A stretch of DNA of 44,575 nt. Origin: Bacteroidales bacterium. GTDB taxonomy: Bacteria > Bacteroidota > Bacteroidia > Bacteroidales > UBA7960. Made by a program: the position numbers and the translations under genes. The first letter of the stretch is position 1. Each line of letters begins with the position of its first letter. Below the pieces are notes generated by a model that did not search any database, was not told the origin of the DNA, and saw only the letters and a program-made list of their open reading frames with translations. This document shows positions 7,953 through 16,365 of the stretch, one piece after another. Location: assembly GCA_019429055.1 (NCBI GenBank), contig JAHYJP010000009.1, forward strand, positions 1 to 44,575, written 5' to 3'.

Positions 7953-10900
7953 ATGACAGAAAATCTTAAAAAGCCTGATTTTTTATTTGAAGTAAGCTGG
8001 GAAGTTTGTAATAAGATAGGTGGAATTCATACCGTTATCGGCACCAAAGCATTGTCGATGGTAAATGAAATGAATGACAATTACATGTGCATCGGTCCCG
8101 ATGTGTGGAAAGAAACTCATGGCAACCCCGAATTTATTGAGGACAAGTTTCTTTACAGATCATGGCGCAAGCAGGCTACCAAAGATGGATTACATTTCAG
8201 AGTTGGCCGCTGGAATATTCCGGGCTCTCCCATAGCAATACTGGTTGATTTTACACCGCTTTTCTCAGAAAAAGATAAAATCTTCACTGATTTCTGGATG
8301 AAGTTCGGATTAAACTCACTGAGCGGGCAATGGGACTATACCGAGCCCACTATGTTTGGGTATGCCGCAGGGCAGGTAATTAAGAGTTTTTACGATTATC
8401 ACCTTTCATCCAAAGATTCTATCCTTGCTAATTTTCATGAGTGGATGACAGGTTCTGGTGTATTATTTCTGAAAGACAGAGTGCCGCAGGTGGGTACAAT
8501 CTTTACTACTCATGCCACATCTCTCGGACGTTCAATTGCCGGTAACGGCTTCCAGTTGTACACCGAAATGCGACATCTGGATCCTGAAGCACGTGCCAGC
8601 GAACTGGGAGTGGTTTCAAAACATAGTATGGAAAAAACAGCTTCAGTTAATGCTGATGCATTTATTACGGTAAGTAAAATCGCTGCAAAAGAATGTCACA
8701 AATTATTGAATAAAGAGGTTGATATAATTGCCCCCAACGGTTTTAATGATTCTTTTGTTCCTGAGGAGAAAGAATTTGCAGCAAGACGAAAAAACTCCAG
8801 GGAAAAACTTATTAAGCTGGCATCAGGACTATTGAACCAGGAAATTCCTGAAAACAGCCTTCTGCTTATCAACAGTGGTAGGTATGAGTTTAAAAACAAA
8901 GGTATTGATGTCTTTCTGGATGCCCTTTCAAGGGTCAATAAAAAAGGCTCTAAAACTCCTGTGGTTGCTTTCATTATGGTTCCGGCAAATCAGACCGGTG
9001 TGAGGCCTGAAGTGGTAAACAGAATCCGGAAACCGGATTACAAAAAACCTTTGACAGGAGAATATTCCACCCATAAACTGGTTGATCCCGATTCCGATCC
9101 CATACTGAATCATTTGAAAAATTCAGGATTGAATAACAGTCCTGATGATAATGTGAAAGTGATCTTTCTGCCGGCATACCTGAACGGCGATGACGGAGCA
9201 CTTAATCTGAACTATTATGATGCGCTCATTGGCATGGATCTGAGTGTTTTTCCATCATACTACGAGCCATGGGGTTATACACCATTGGAAAGCCTTGCAT
9301 TTTATGTACCTACGGTTACCACGTCACTTGCCGGCTTCGGAATCTGGGCCAGGGATAATTTCCCCGATGACTATCGCAGTGTGGCAGTTGTAGAAAGAAA
9401 CGACAACAATTCTCAGCAGGTATCGGATAATATTTCAGAGATCATATTTTCGCTTACCAATGATGCTGAATTTGGCCAGTTAACCGGTGAAATTGAAGGA
9501 TTCAATGCACTTGTGCATAAAAATATGATTCCTTTGCGCGAAAGGGCAAACCAGATATCAAAATCCGCGCTCTGGAATACCCTGGCTGAAAATTACTTTC
9601 TGGCTTTTGATCTTGCCATCAAAAAAGTTGAACAAAGATCAGATCTTTTTAAAACCAAGAAACAGCCGGTCAAGCCCCAGGATTTATATAAGGCAAAAGT
9701 TTTCAAGCCCAAATGGAAAAAAATTCTTATTGAGATCAATGTTCCAAAAGAACTTGAAGACCTTCAGAAACTTGCGAAAAATCTCTGGTGGACCTGGAAT
9801 TATGAAGCTACCTTACTGTTTCAACGGATTGATCCTGAATTGTGGGAGAAGATTGAAAAAAGTCCGCCCCGCATGCTCGATAATCTTACTGTTGAGCATT
9901 ACCAGAAATTGATTGCCGACAAGGAATTTATGCAGGAGTATAGTCGTGTGGTAAAGAAGTTCGATGACTATATGCAGAAAGCTGAGAAAAAAACTTCTGA
10001 CACCATTGCGTATTTGAGTATGGAGTATGGTTTACATACTTCTGTGAAAATTTATTCTGGTGGTCTGGGAGTTCTTGCAGGTGACTTTATGAAACAGGCA
10101 AGTGATGATAATATCGACATGATTGGTATTGGCTTATTATACCGTTTCGGATATTTCAGCCAGAATCTTTCCATCAGCGGAGAGCAGTTGGCAAATTATA
10201 CATCGCATAATTTTACTTACATGTCGGCACAGCCTGTTCGCAATGAAATGGGCGAATGGGTAAAGATCAGCATTGCATTTCCGGGGCGTAATATTTATGC
10301 CAAAGTGTGGAAAATTGACGTAGGTCGTATTCCGCTTTATTTGCTGGATACCGATATTCCGGAAAATGCTTCCATCGATAAGGTTGTAACGCATCAACTT
10401 TATGGTGGTGACTGGGAGAACAGGTTCAAGCAGGAGTTTCTGCTGGGTATCGGTGGAATACGTTTGCTGGATGCGCTGGGAATTAAGCCCAAAGTGTACC
10501 ATCTGAACGAAGGACATGCCGCTTTTGCGGGTCTTGAAAGGCTCAGGAAGTTTGTTCAGGATGATAAGCTCAGCTTTCCTGAAGCTATGGAGGCTGTCAG
10601 ATCCAGCAGTTTGTTTACCACGCATACTCCTGTTCCTGCAGGGCATGATTTCTTTAGTGAAGACATGCTCAGGACTTACATGCCACATTATGCTGACAGG
10701 CTTGGAATCACCTGGGAAACTTTTATGTCGTTGGGCAAAATTCATCCCGATAATCCTAATGAGCAATACTCCATGAGTGTGCTTGCCACCAAGCTTGCTT
10801 CGGAAGTGAATGGTGTAAGCAGAATACATGGCGGTGTTTCCCGCAATATGTTTAAAGATCTGTACGCGGGATACTTTGCTGATGAAATCCATATAGGTCA

Positions 10901-12242
10901 TGTTACCAACGGAGTTCATTACGGTACATGGTGTGCTCCGGAGTGGCAGAAACTTTATGAAGATACCTTCGGAAGTGATTTTCTGAATGATGTTTCTGAT
11001 CCCAGTCAATGGGAAAAGATCTATGATATTCCCGATGAAAAGATATGGGAAATGCGGCAGTTGCAAAGGCGCAAACTAATGGAATACATCAAGAAACGGC
11101 TTTTATCAAATCTTTCCCGGCGTCAGGAAACACCCAAAAAGGTTTACCAGGTGCTGGACTCCCTTGATGAAAAAGCACTCACCGTTGGATTTGCCCGTCG
11201 TTTTGCAACATACAAACGCGCTCACCTGCTTTTTAATGACCTGGAGAAATTATCGCGCATTGTCAACAATCCCAATATGCCCGTACAATTTCTTTACGCC
11301 GGTAAGGCCCACCCCGCCGACAAAGCCGGTCAGGATCTGATCAAGCATATCATTGAAGTATCTAAGATGAAAGAGTTCAGAGGAAAGATCATTTTCCTTG
11401 AAGATTATGATATGGAACTGGGTGAAGCATTGGTTAAGGGTGTTGATATCTGGTTGAATACACCCACACGTCCTTTGGAAGCTTCCGGAACATCAGGACA
11501 GAAGGCTGTATTGAACGGGGTAATGAACTTCAGTGTGCTTGACGGATGGTGGGCCGAAGGCTATACGCCTGAAGCCGGGTGGGCTATTAAAGAGGAAAAA
11601 ACCTACGATAATCAAGCCTACCAGGATGAACTGGATGCTGAGATACTATACAATACCTTTGAAAATGAGATCATTCCTATGTTTTATGACAGGAACAAAA
11701 ATGGCGTTCCTGTTGAATGGATCAGGTGGGTGAAAAACAATATTGCCAAAATTGCTCCCCATTTCACCAATAAGCGTATGATGGATGATTATTTCAGGTT
11801 TTTCTATAATAAGCTGTTCAAGCGGGCTGATATTATGCTTTCCAGCGAATGCGACCGTTCAAGAGAACTGGCACACTGGAAGTCAATCATCAGCCGCGGA
11901 TGGGAAAGCATAGAACTGGTATCTCTCAACCTGATGAATACCGCCGATAAATCACTTCTCCTTGGAGATAAGTTCATTGCAGAACTGGTTCTTGATCTTA
12001 ATGAACTGAATGAAGCGGATTTTGGTGTTGAAGTTGTTTTTATTCAGAAAAACTTTGAAGGCGAAGAGTCTGTTGTATCAGTTAATGAGATGGAGCAACT
12101 GAAACGTGAAAATGGTAATGTTACTTTCCGGTGTGAGGTTACTACCAAAAGAGTTGGTATTTATAATTATGCCTTCCGCATGTTCCCCAAGCATGAGTTG
12201 CTTGCACATCGTCAGGATCTTAAACTTGTAAGATGGTTCTGA
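7953..12242 (+). CDS. Glycogen synthase (GT3)-alpha-glucan phosphorylase (GT35) fusion protein
   Basis: 1429 residues without a frame break. Residues ~1-560 are a GT3-type glycogen synthase: the N-terminal FEVSWEVCNKIGGIHTVIGTKA and the C-terminal SYYEPWGYTPLESLAF (E-x7-E) are the family signatures. A basic linker (~565-590, KTKKQPVKPQDLYKAKVFKPKWKK) leads into the DUF3417 domain that caps short bacterial phosphorylases (LAKNLWWTWNYEA), then the phosphorylase core with VYHLNEGHAAFAGLERL, TTHTPVPAGHDFF and EASGTSGQKAVLNG, whose Lys1184 should bind pyridoxal phosphate. A C-terminal beta-domain completes it. One half adds glucose from a nucleotide sugar and the other releases glucose-1-phosphate from alpha-1,4-glucan. 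Both halves look complete. Related Bacteroidota usually carry the two as separate genes, as far as I know. Confidence 0.93.
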   Translation: MTENLKKPDFLFEVSWEVCNKIGGIHTVIGTKALSMVNEMNDNYMCIGPDVWKETHGNPEFIEDKFLYRSWRKQATKDGLHFRVGRWNIPGSPIAILVDFTPLFSEKDKIFTDFWMKFGLNSLSGQWDYTEPTMFGYAAGQVIKSFYDYHLSSKDSILANFHEWMTGSGVLFLKDRVPQVGTIFTTHATSLGRSIAGNGFQLYTEMRHLDPEARASELGVVSKHSMEKTASVNADAFITVSKIAAKECHKLLNKEVDIIAPNGFNDSFVPEEKEFAARRKNSREKLIKLASGLLNQEIPENSLLLINSGRYEFKNKGIDVFLDALSRVNKKGSKTPVVAFIMVPANQTGVRPEVVNRIRKPDYKKPLTGEYSTHKLVDPDSDPILNHLKNSGLNNSPDDNVKVIFLPAYLNGDDGALNLNYYDALIGMDLSVFPSYYEPWGYTPLESLAFYVPTVTTSLAGFGIWARDNFPDDYRSVAVVERNDNNSQQVSDNISEIIFSLTNDAEFGQLTGEIEGFNALVHKNMIPLRERANQISKSALWNTLAENYFLAFDLAIKKVEQRSDLFKTKKQPVKPQDLYKAKVFKPKWKKILIEINVPKELEDLQKLAKNLWWTWNYEATLLFQRIDPELWEKIEKSPPRMLDNLTVEHYQKLIADKEFMQEYSRVVKKFDDYMQKAEKKTSDTIAYLSMEYGLHTSVKIYSGGLGVLAGDFMKQASDDNIDMIGIGLLYRFGYFSQNLSISGEQLANYTSHNFTYMSAQPVRNEMGEWVKISIAFPGRNIYAKVWKIDVGRIPLYLLDTDIPENASIDKVVTHQLYGGDWENRFKQEFLLGIGGIRLLDALGIKPKVYHLNEGHAAFAGLERLRKFVQDDKLSFPEAMEAVRSSSLFTTHTPVPAGHDFFSEDMLRTYMPHYADRLGITWETFMSLGKIHPDNPNEQYSMSVLATKLASEVNGVSRIHGGVSRNMFKDLYAGYFADEIHIGHVTNGVHYGTWCAPEWQKLYEDTFGSDFLNDVSDPSQWEKIYDIPDEKIWEMRQLQRRKLMEYIKKRLLSNLSRRQETPKKVYQVLDSLDEKALTVGFARRFATYKRAHLLFNDLEKLSRIVNNPNMPVQFLYAGKAHPADKAGQDLIKHIIEVSKMKEFRGKIIFLEDYDMELGEALVKGVDIWLNTPTRPLEASGTSGQKAVLNGVMNFSVLDGWWAEGYTPEAGWAIKEEKTYDNQAYQDELDAEILYNTFENEIIPMFYDRNKNGVPVEWIRWVKNNIAKIAPHFTNKRMMDDYFRFFYNKLFKRADIMLSSECDRSRELAHWKSIISRGWESIELVSLNLMNTADKSLLLGDKFIAELVLDLNELNEADFGVEVVFIQKNFEGEESVVSVNEMEQLKRENGNVTFRCEVTTKRVGIYNYAFRMFPKHELLAHRQDLKLVRWF

Positions 12243-12270
12243 TGCCGGCAATTCATATTTGAAAAGCTAT

Positions 12271-12310
12271 AAAACGGCCGACCCGGAAAAGTTTTCGGGG
12301 TTGGCCGTTT
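12271..12310 (+). terminator. Intrinsic terminator after the synthase-phosphorylase gene
   Basis: AAAACGGCCGACCC pairs with GGGGTTGGCCGTTT (one G-T wobble), forming a stem of about 13-14 bp 30 nt after the stop codon. The T tract after it is short (GTTTATT), so efficiency is uncertain. Confidence 0.65.
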
Positions 12311-12331
12311 ATTCATTGCCCCAAAACAGAA

Positions 12332-12362
12332 TTGGTGGTTGACCAAAAATGTAATAAATTTG
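12332..12362 (+). promoter_or_regulatory. fabG promoter, Bacteroidota type
   Basis: TTG (12332-12334), a 20-nt spacer and TAAATTTG (12355-12362) match the Bacteroidota sigma factor consensus (TTTG, 19-21 nt, TAnnTTTG). Transcription would start near 12369, about 45 nt before the fabG ATG and just after the preceding terminator. Confidence 0.6.
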
Positions 12363-12415
12363 ATAGAATTAAAACTTTGAATTAAAACATCAGGTATAAA
12401 TTAAAACAAATTGTA

Positions 12416-13162
12416 ATGAAGATATTAGAAGGAAAAGTTGCGTTGATTACAGGTGGATCAAGAGGAATTGGTAAAGCGCTGGTGCTGGCTTTTGCATCGC
12501 AGGGCGCACAGGTTGCATTCTCCGATCTGTTTTATGATGATAAAGCCAAAGAGCTGGAAAAGGAAATTTCCGCTATAGGCGTAAAAGGAAAAGGGTATGC
12601 ATCCGATGCAAGTAATTTTGCAGATAGTGAGAAGCTGGTTGATCAGGTTGCCGCCGATTTTGGACGGATTGACATTTTGATCAACAATGCCGGAATTACC
12701 CGCGATACGCTTTTGATGCGTATGACCGAGGAAAACTGGGATGATGTTATCAGGGTCAACCTGAAATCAGCATTCAATCTCACCAAGGCCGTACAAAAAT
12801 ATATGCTCAAACAACGCAATGGTTCTATAATCAATATGAGCTCGGTTGTGGGATTGGGCGGTAACGCCGGTCAGGCCAACTATGCTGCATCCAAAGCAGG
12901 TATGATCGGGTTTACCAAGTCTGTTGCACAGGAACTGGGTGCACGCAATGTGCGTTGCAATGCCATTGCTCCCGGTTTTATTGAAACCGACATGACTGCA
13001 GGCCTGCCCGAAGAGGTAAAAAAGGGTTGGGCAGAAAAGATCCCCTTGAAAAGGGCAGGAAATGTTGATGATGTTGCCAATGTTGCTTTGTTCCTTGCAT
13101 CTGAAATGTCATCTTACGTTACCGGTCAGGTTATTGCCGTTTGCGGCGGTATGACCAAATAA
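12416..13162 (+). CDS. fabG: 3-oxoacyl-[acyl-carrier-protein] reductase
   Basis: 248 residues, the normal FabG length. It has the NADPH-binding TGGSRGIG motif (12-19), the NNAG motif (90-93) and the catalytic Ser143, Tyr156 and Lys160 (NYAASKAG) of short-chain dehydrogenases. The end AVCGGMTK is typical of FabG. It reduces 3-oxoacyl-ACP to 3-hydroxyacyl-ACP in the elongation cycle of fatty acid synthesis in the cytoplasm. No other fab gene is nearby; the next gene begins 22 bp downstream and is probably on the same transcript. Other SDR substrates cannot be excluded, but the sequence is close to genuine FabG. Confidence 0.92.
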   Translation: MKILEGKVALITGGSRGIGKALVLAFASQGAQVAFSDLFYDDKAKELEKEISAIGVKGKGYASDASNFADSEKLVDQVAADFGRIDILINNAGITRDTLLMRMTEENWDDVIRVNLKSAFNLTKAVQKYMLKQRNGSIINMSSVVGLGGNAGQANYAASKAGMIGFTKSVAQELGARNVRCNAIAPGFIETDMTAGLPEEVKKGWAEKIPLKRAGNVDDVANVALFLASEMSSYVTGQVIAVCGGMTK

Positions 13163-13184
13163 AAAAGTGGTTTTAATAGAATCT

Positions 13185-15653
13185 ATGCCCTTAAACTTCC
13201 AAAAGAAGATCAGTCTTCTGTTTATACTTATTTTTTTATTCCAGTCATTATTTGTTTTCGGAAACATTCCCGCAAAACAGAATAACGGGTATATCCATCA
13301 TCAGGAGTTTCGTTTCAGACCGGGTGTGCAGAGTGGCAGTGATCATATTATGAATACATTGCTGCAGATCCTGGCCGATGGTAGTCAGAAACTCAGGGTG
13401 TTTACCCGTTATGAATTCAGTTGCAGAATAAGTGTTGAATTATTGTCTCAAAACAATAATACAGGGCAGTTACTATTGAGAATTCACGAGCCACTGGTAA
13501 CAGGGGAAACCCAATACCGGCATTTCGATCTTCACAACCGGCTTATTCCTTCCTTGCTTGATATCAATATCAAAATCAAAAACGGGAATAATAGTATTTT
13601 GAAGGAATTGAAGTTTAAAGATTTGAATTGGCAGGATGAAAACTTTACTGATAGCATTCTCACCTTTAAAGTGAACGGGTTACCTCCTGTTTCAGAGCTT
13701 CTGTGGGAAATAAGTTCGGTAAGTTTTAAATACCCCGATGATCTTATTCACGATGTGGTTTCACTGCAAAATGCACTGCATACCTATTATGAAGCAGAAG
13801 AACTGATCCGGCAGGTTTATTCGGTCATCAGCGATTTAGATAGCATAAAACCTGAAACGGTTATCCTGGATGAATTCCGATTGTGTGATGCCGAGGCTAA
13901 AGTTGGGCGCCTCATATATGCTGCTTTCCGGGACTCTCCCATGATCATGGAAAAAGATCCCCTGGATCATATTGAGCATATAAAACACTTGCGTGATGAA
14001 ATTGCAAAACTCCGGAAGGAATTCAACTTCGTAATTTCACATATCGACAATGTATTGTATGAACAGGGCAGGGCCTTCCTTAAAAAAGGAGAGAAAGAAA
14101 AAGCACGGAGTGCCTTTGAGAGGGCTCTTTCATTCAATAATTTGTTCATTCCTGCCCAGCTTTCACTGGCAGAAATGGATATGGAAGCAGGCAGACCCTC
14201 ACTTTCATTGAACAGATTGGCTGCATTTATGGGGGATGTGCACCCACCTGTAATCTGGATGGACGAAACAGACAGTTTTTCGCAAAAACTTTTTGAAGTT
14301 GAAATTAGCAGGGCAGGCGAATTGGCAGCCGACGAACGGTTCCTTGACGCATTGCGTATTCTTGAAGAATTGGATGGGTTTTGCAACAGGATTAAAGTAT
14401 GGCAATGTCCTGCACAATTGCAGCAAAGCCTCATTGATGTGCACTATGGCATGTACAGGTCATACCTGAGAGTTGCAGGCAGAGCTTATGAGTCGGGTAA
14501 TTTTTCGTTTGCCGTTACTTATGTTGAAAATGCAAGGCAATATCAGAAGGATAACAACAGGTTCATTTCTTCGGACCGCGAAAGCATGAGACTTTTACAG
14601 GATGTTGCTGATGCTTATTTTTTCAGTGCCGATCGTGCCATGTTATATTATGATTATGTAACGGCTGTTAAAATGCTACAGGATGCCAGAGATTTGTGCA
14701 GCAATTACCCGGAATTGATATGCAGACCTGATTTGGATAACCAGCTTGCCACAGCTGAAACCAAAAAAGCTGAAGCCGCCATTTTCACAGCAGAATATGT
14801 TCTTACTGAGCCCATGGTTATTGTACCCGGATCAGGCAGGAAGCAGGCAATGGAGATTGTAAAAGAGGATCTCTCCCTTGGGCACCTAAAGGCCTGGGCC
14901 GGAGAAACCGGAGAAGCAAGAGCCATTCTCAATCATGTAATTGAATATGCCATACGATATGATCTCAGAGCGGATACTCTAATAAACAGGAGAATCATTA
15001 GTCTCACCGAAATGATTCATCAAAAGGAATGTGAGCTGGAAAAAAGAGATATTGAAAGGATATTGCAATTAATTCCGGATCATTTAAGGGTTGCACATTA
15101 TACCAGGGCAAACCAGGAATACCAGCACCTTAAGAACCTGGCTTTGCAATATGAGAATTGCCAGTGGACCTTTGCAGATGCCATAGACGAATTTAAGCAT
15201 ATTCCAACGCTTGCCCAATACCAGGAGTTTCTGCAGGAGGCCCAGGGAGCTTATTTCAGAGGTGCCCGTGAAGGGTTTGATGAATTCTTTTCGACCTATT
15301 CGCAGGCAGCAAACTTTTTCAATAAAAATAATCTTGAAGATTATGGCGCAGAGCACGAACCATTGGTTGATTTTGTATCAGGCTCATCCAATATTTCACT
15401 CATGAAAGCTGCTGTAAGCTTCTTTTCCGGCAGAAATGAACACGACAATGCTTTTATTACCCTTAAGGCATTACAGGATAACCGCCTGGATGCAAGGGAA
15501 GTGAGAGCTTTGCAGGAGCTTTCTGGTAAGCGAGCAGCCATGTATTTGTCAGCTCAGAATCCCAATGTGCAAGCTGCAGTATATGTGCGGGAACTTACAG
15601 GCAACGACTCATGGTACAGATTCTATGTAAGAAGCTTTATCAACAACTGGTAG
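13185..15653 (+). CDS. Large exported helical-repeat protein, function unknown
   Basis: 822 residues from ATG 13185; the track's GTG start at 13167 adds six residues before a normal signal peptide (KKISLLFILIFLFQSLFVFGN). After ~200 residues of predicted beta-rich sequence, the rest is almost wholly helical. It has TPR-like units, such as LYEQGRAFLKKGEKEKARSAFERALSFN at about residues 295-320, and later looser repeats (AYESGNFSFAVTYVENARQYQ). I see no catalytic motif or sorting domain. It follows fabG by 22 bp, and its stop is only 2 bp from the stop of the convergent gene. It may be a periplasmic or outer-membrane-associated scaffold. I do not recognise a named family. Confidence 0.75.
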   Translation: MPLNFQKKISLLFILIFLFQSLFVFGNIPAKQNNGYIHHQEFRFRPGVQSGSDHIMNTLLQILADGSQKLRVFTRYEFSCRISVELLSQNNNTGQLLLRIHEPLVTGETQYRHFDLHNRLIPSLLDINIKIKNGNNSILKELKFKDLNWQDENFTDSILTFKVNGLPPVSELLWEISSVSFKYPDDLIHDVVSLQNALHTYYEAEELIRQVYSVISDLDSIKPETVILDEFRLCDAEAKVGRLIYAAFRDSPMIMEKDPLDHIEHIKHLRDEIAKLRKEFNFVISHIDNVLYEQGRAFLKKGEKEKARSAFERALSFNNLFIPAQLSLAEMDMEAGRPSLSLNRLAAFMGDVHPPVIWMDETDSFSQKLFEVEISRAGELAADERFLDALRILEELDGFCNRIKVWQCPAQLQQSLIDVHYGMYRSYLRVAGRAYESGNFSFAVTYVENARQYQKDNNRFISSDRESMRLLQDVADAYFFSADRAMLYYDYVTAVKMLQDARDLCSNYPELICRPDLDNQLATAETKKAEAAIFTAEYVLTEPMVIVPGSGRKQAMEIVKEDLSLGHLKAWAGETGEARAILNHVIEYAIRYDLRADTLINRRIISLTEMIHQKECELEKRDIERILQLIPDHLRVAHYTRANQEYQHLKNLALQYENCQWTFADAIDEFKHIPTLAQYQEFLQEAQGAYFRGAREGFDEFFSTYSQAANFFNKNNLEDYGAEHEPLVDFVSGSSNISLMKAAVSFFSGRNEHDNAFITLKALQDNRLDAREVRALQELSGKRAAMYLSAQNPNVQAAVYVRELTGNDSWYRFYVRSFINNW

Positions 15654-15655
15654 TC

Positions 15656-16141
15656 TCAGTTTCCGCGAACCTTTTGCGGCTTATCTTTACTGATGATCTT
15701 CCCCTGATCCCAGGCCAGTATTACAAGGGCGGCTGATAGAATAATGATGTTTTTGATGATATACTGACCTTCGATGGTAGGCACAAAGGGTACCATATAG
15801 AATGTTTCATCCGGGAAAACAAACAAAGGAAATATTGTACCCGCCATTTGCAGATACAGCAATACAATGGTTGTCCTGAAAAATTTCCCGGTTAAAAATC
15901 CCAGTCCGATCAGGGTTTCCCAGGTTGCCAGTATGGGCATGGAGTATGGGGCCTGCACTATTCCAAAAGAGAGCACATCGATGGTACGTGTGGCAAGGTC
16001 TTCAGCCGAACTTATTCCCGGAAAAAACTTCTGGGATCCAAACCAGAAGAAAATAATTCCAATACTGATCCTTAGCAAATATATTCCATTAACAGCCATC
16101 CAGTCAATGATCCTGTTCTCAAATTTTTTAAATTTTTTCAT
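15656..16141 (-). CDS. DoxX/DUF417-like integral membrane protein
   Basis: 161 residues with four hydrophobic helices. The first carries LRISIGIIFFWFGSQKFFPG and the last region reads EGQYIIKNIIILSAALVI; both patterns are typical of the DUF417 (YkgB/RclC-like) and wider DoxX group. The family has no settled biochemical role; E. coli RclC is linked to reactive chlorine stress. It is probably in the inner membrane. Its promoter must lie in the 224-bp gap up to 16365, which is AT-rich and shows no clear signal. Confidence 0.75.
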   Translation of the reverse strand: MKKFKKFENRIIDWMAVNGIYLLRISIGIIFFWFGSQKFFPGISSAEDLATRTIDVLSFGIVQAPYSMPILATWETLIGLGFLTGKFFRTTIVLLYLQMAGTIFPLFVFPDETFYMVPFVPTIEGQYIIKNIIILSAALVILAWDQGKIISKDKPQKVRGN

Positions 16142-16365
16142 ATGATGATTTTCCTAAAAGTTTTACCTATGGGTTTAATTAAGAAAAAATTCAGTAATTA
16201 TTTGTCAGATTTTGACGAAACATTTTAAAAAAACTTAATAAATAAATCGCAAACCTGTTTTAAAAACAAACAAGTTAATGCTATGTTTGATATCAATTAC
16301 CCGAATTATTAAAGAAATGAATCTGGTTTTCAGGGTTAAAAATATGAAACTTTTAGTCCGGATTT

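Noticed and set aside
10137-11066. 309-codon minus-strand ORF
   Set aside because: It lies wholly inside the phosphorylase coding region, whose motifs are intact. Its translation shows no domain or signal, so it is a shadow.
13967-14434. 155-codon minus-strand ORF
   Set aside because: Inside the large solenoid gene, Ser/Arg-rich, no motif.
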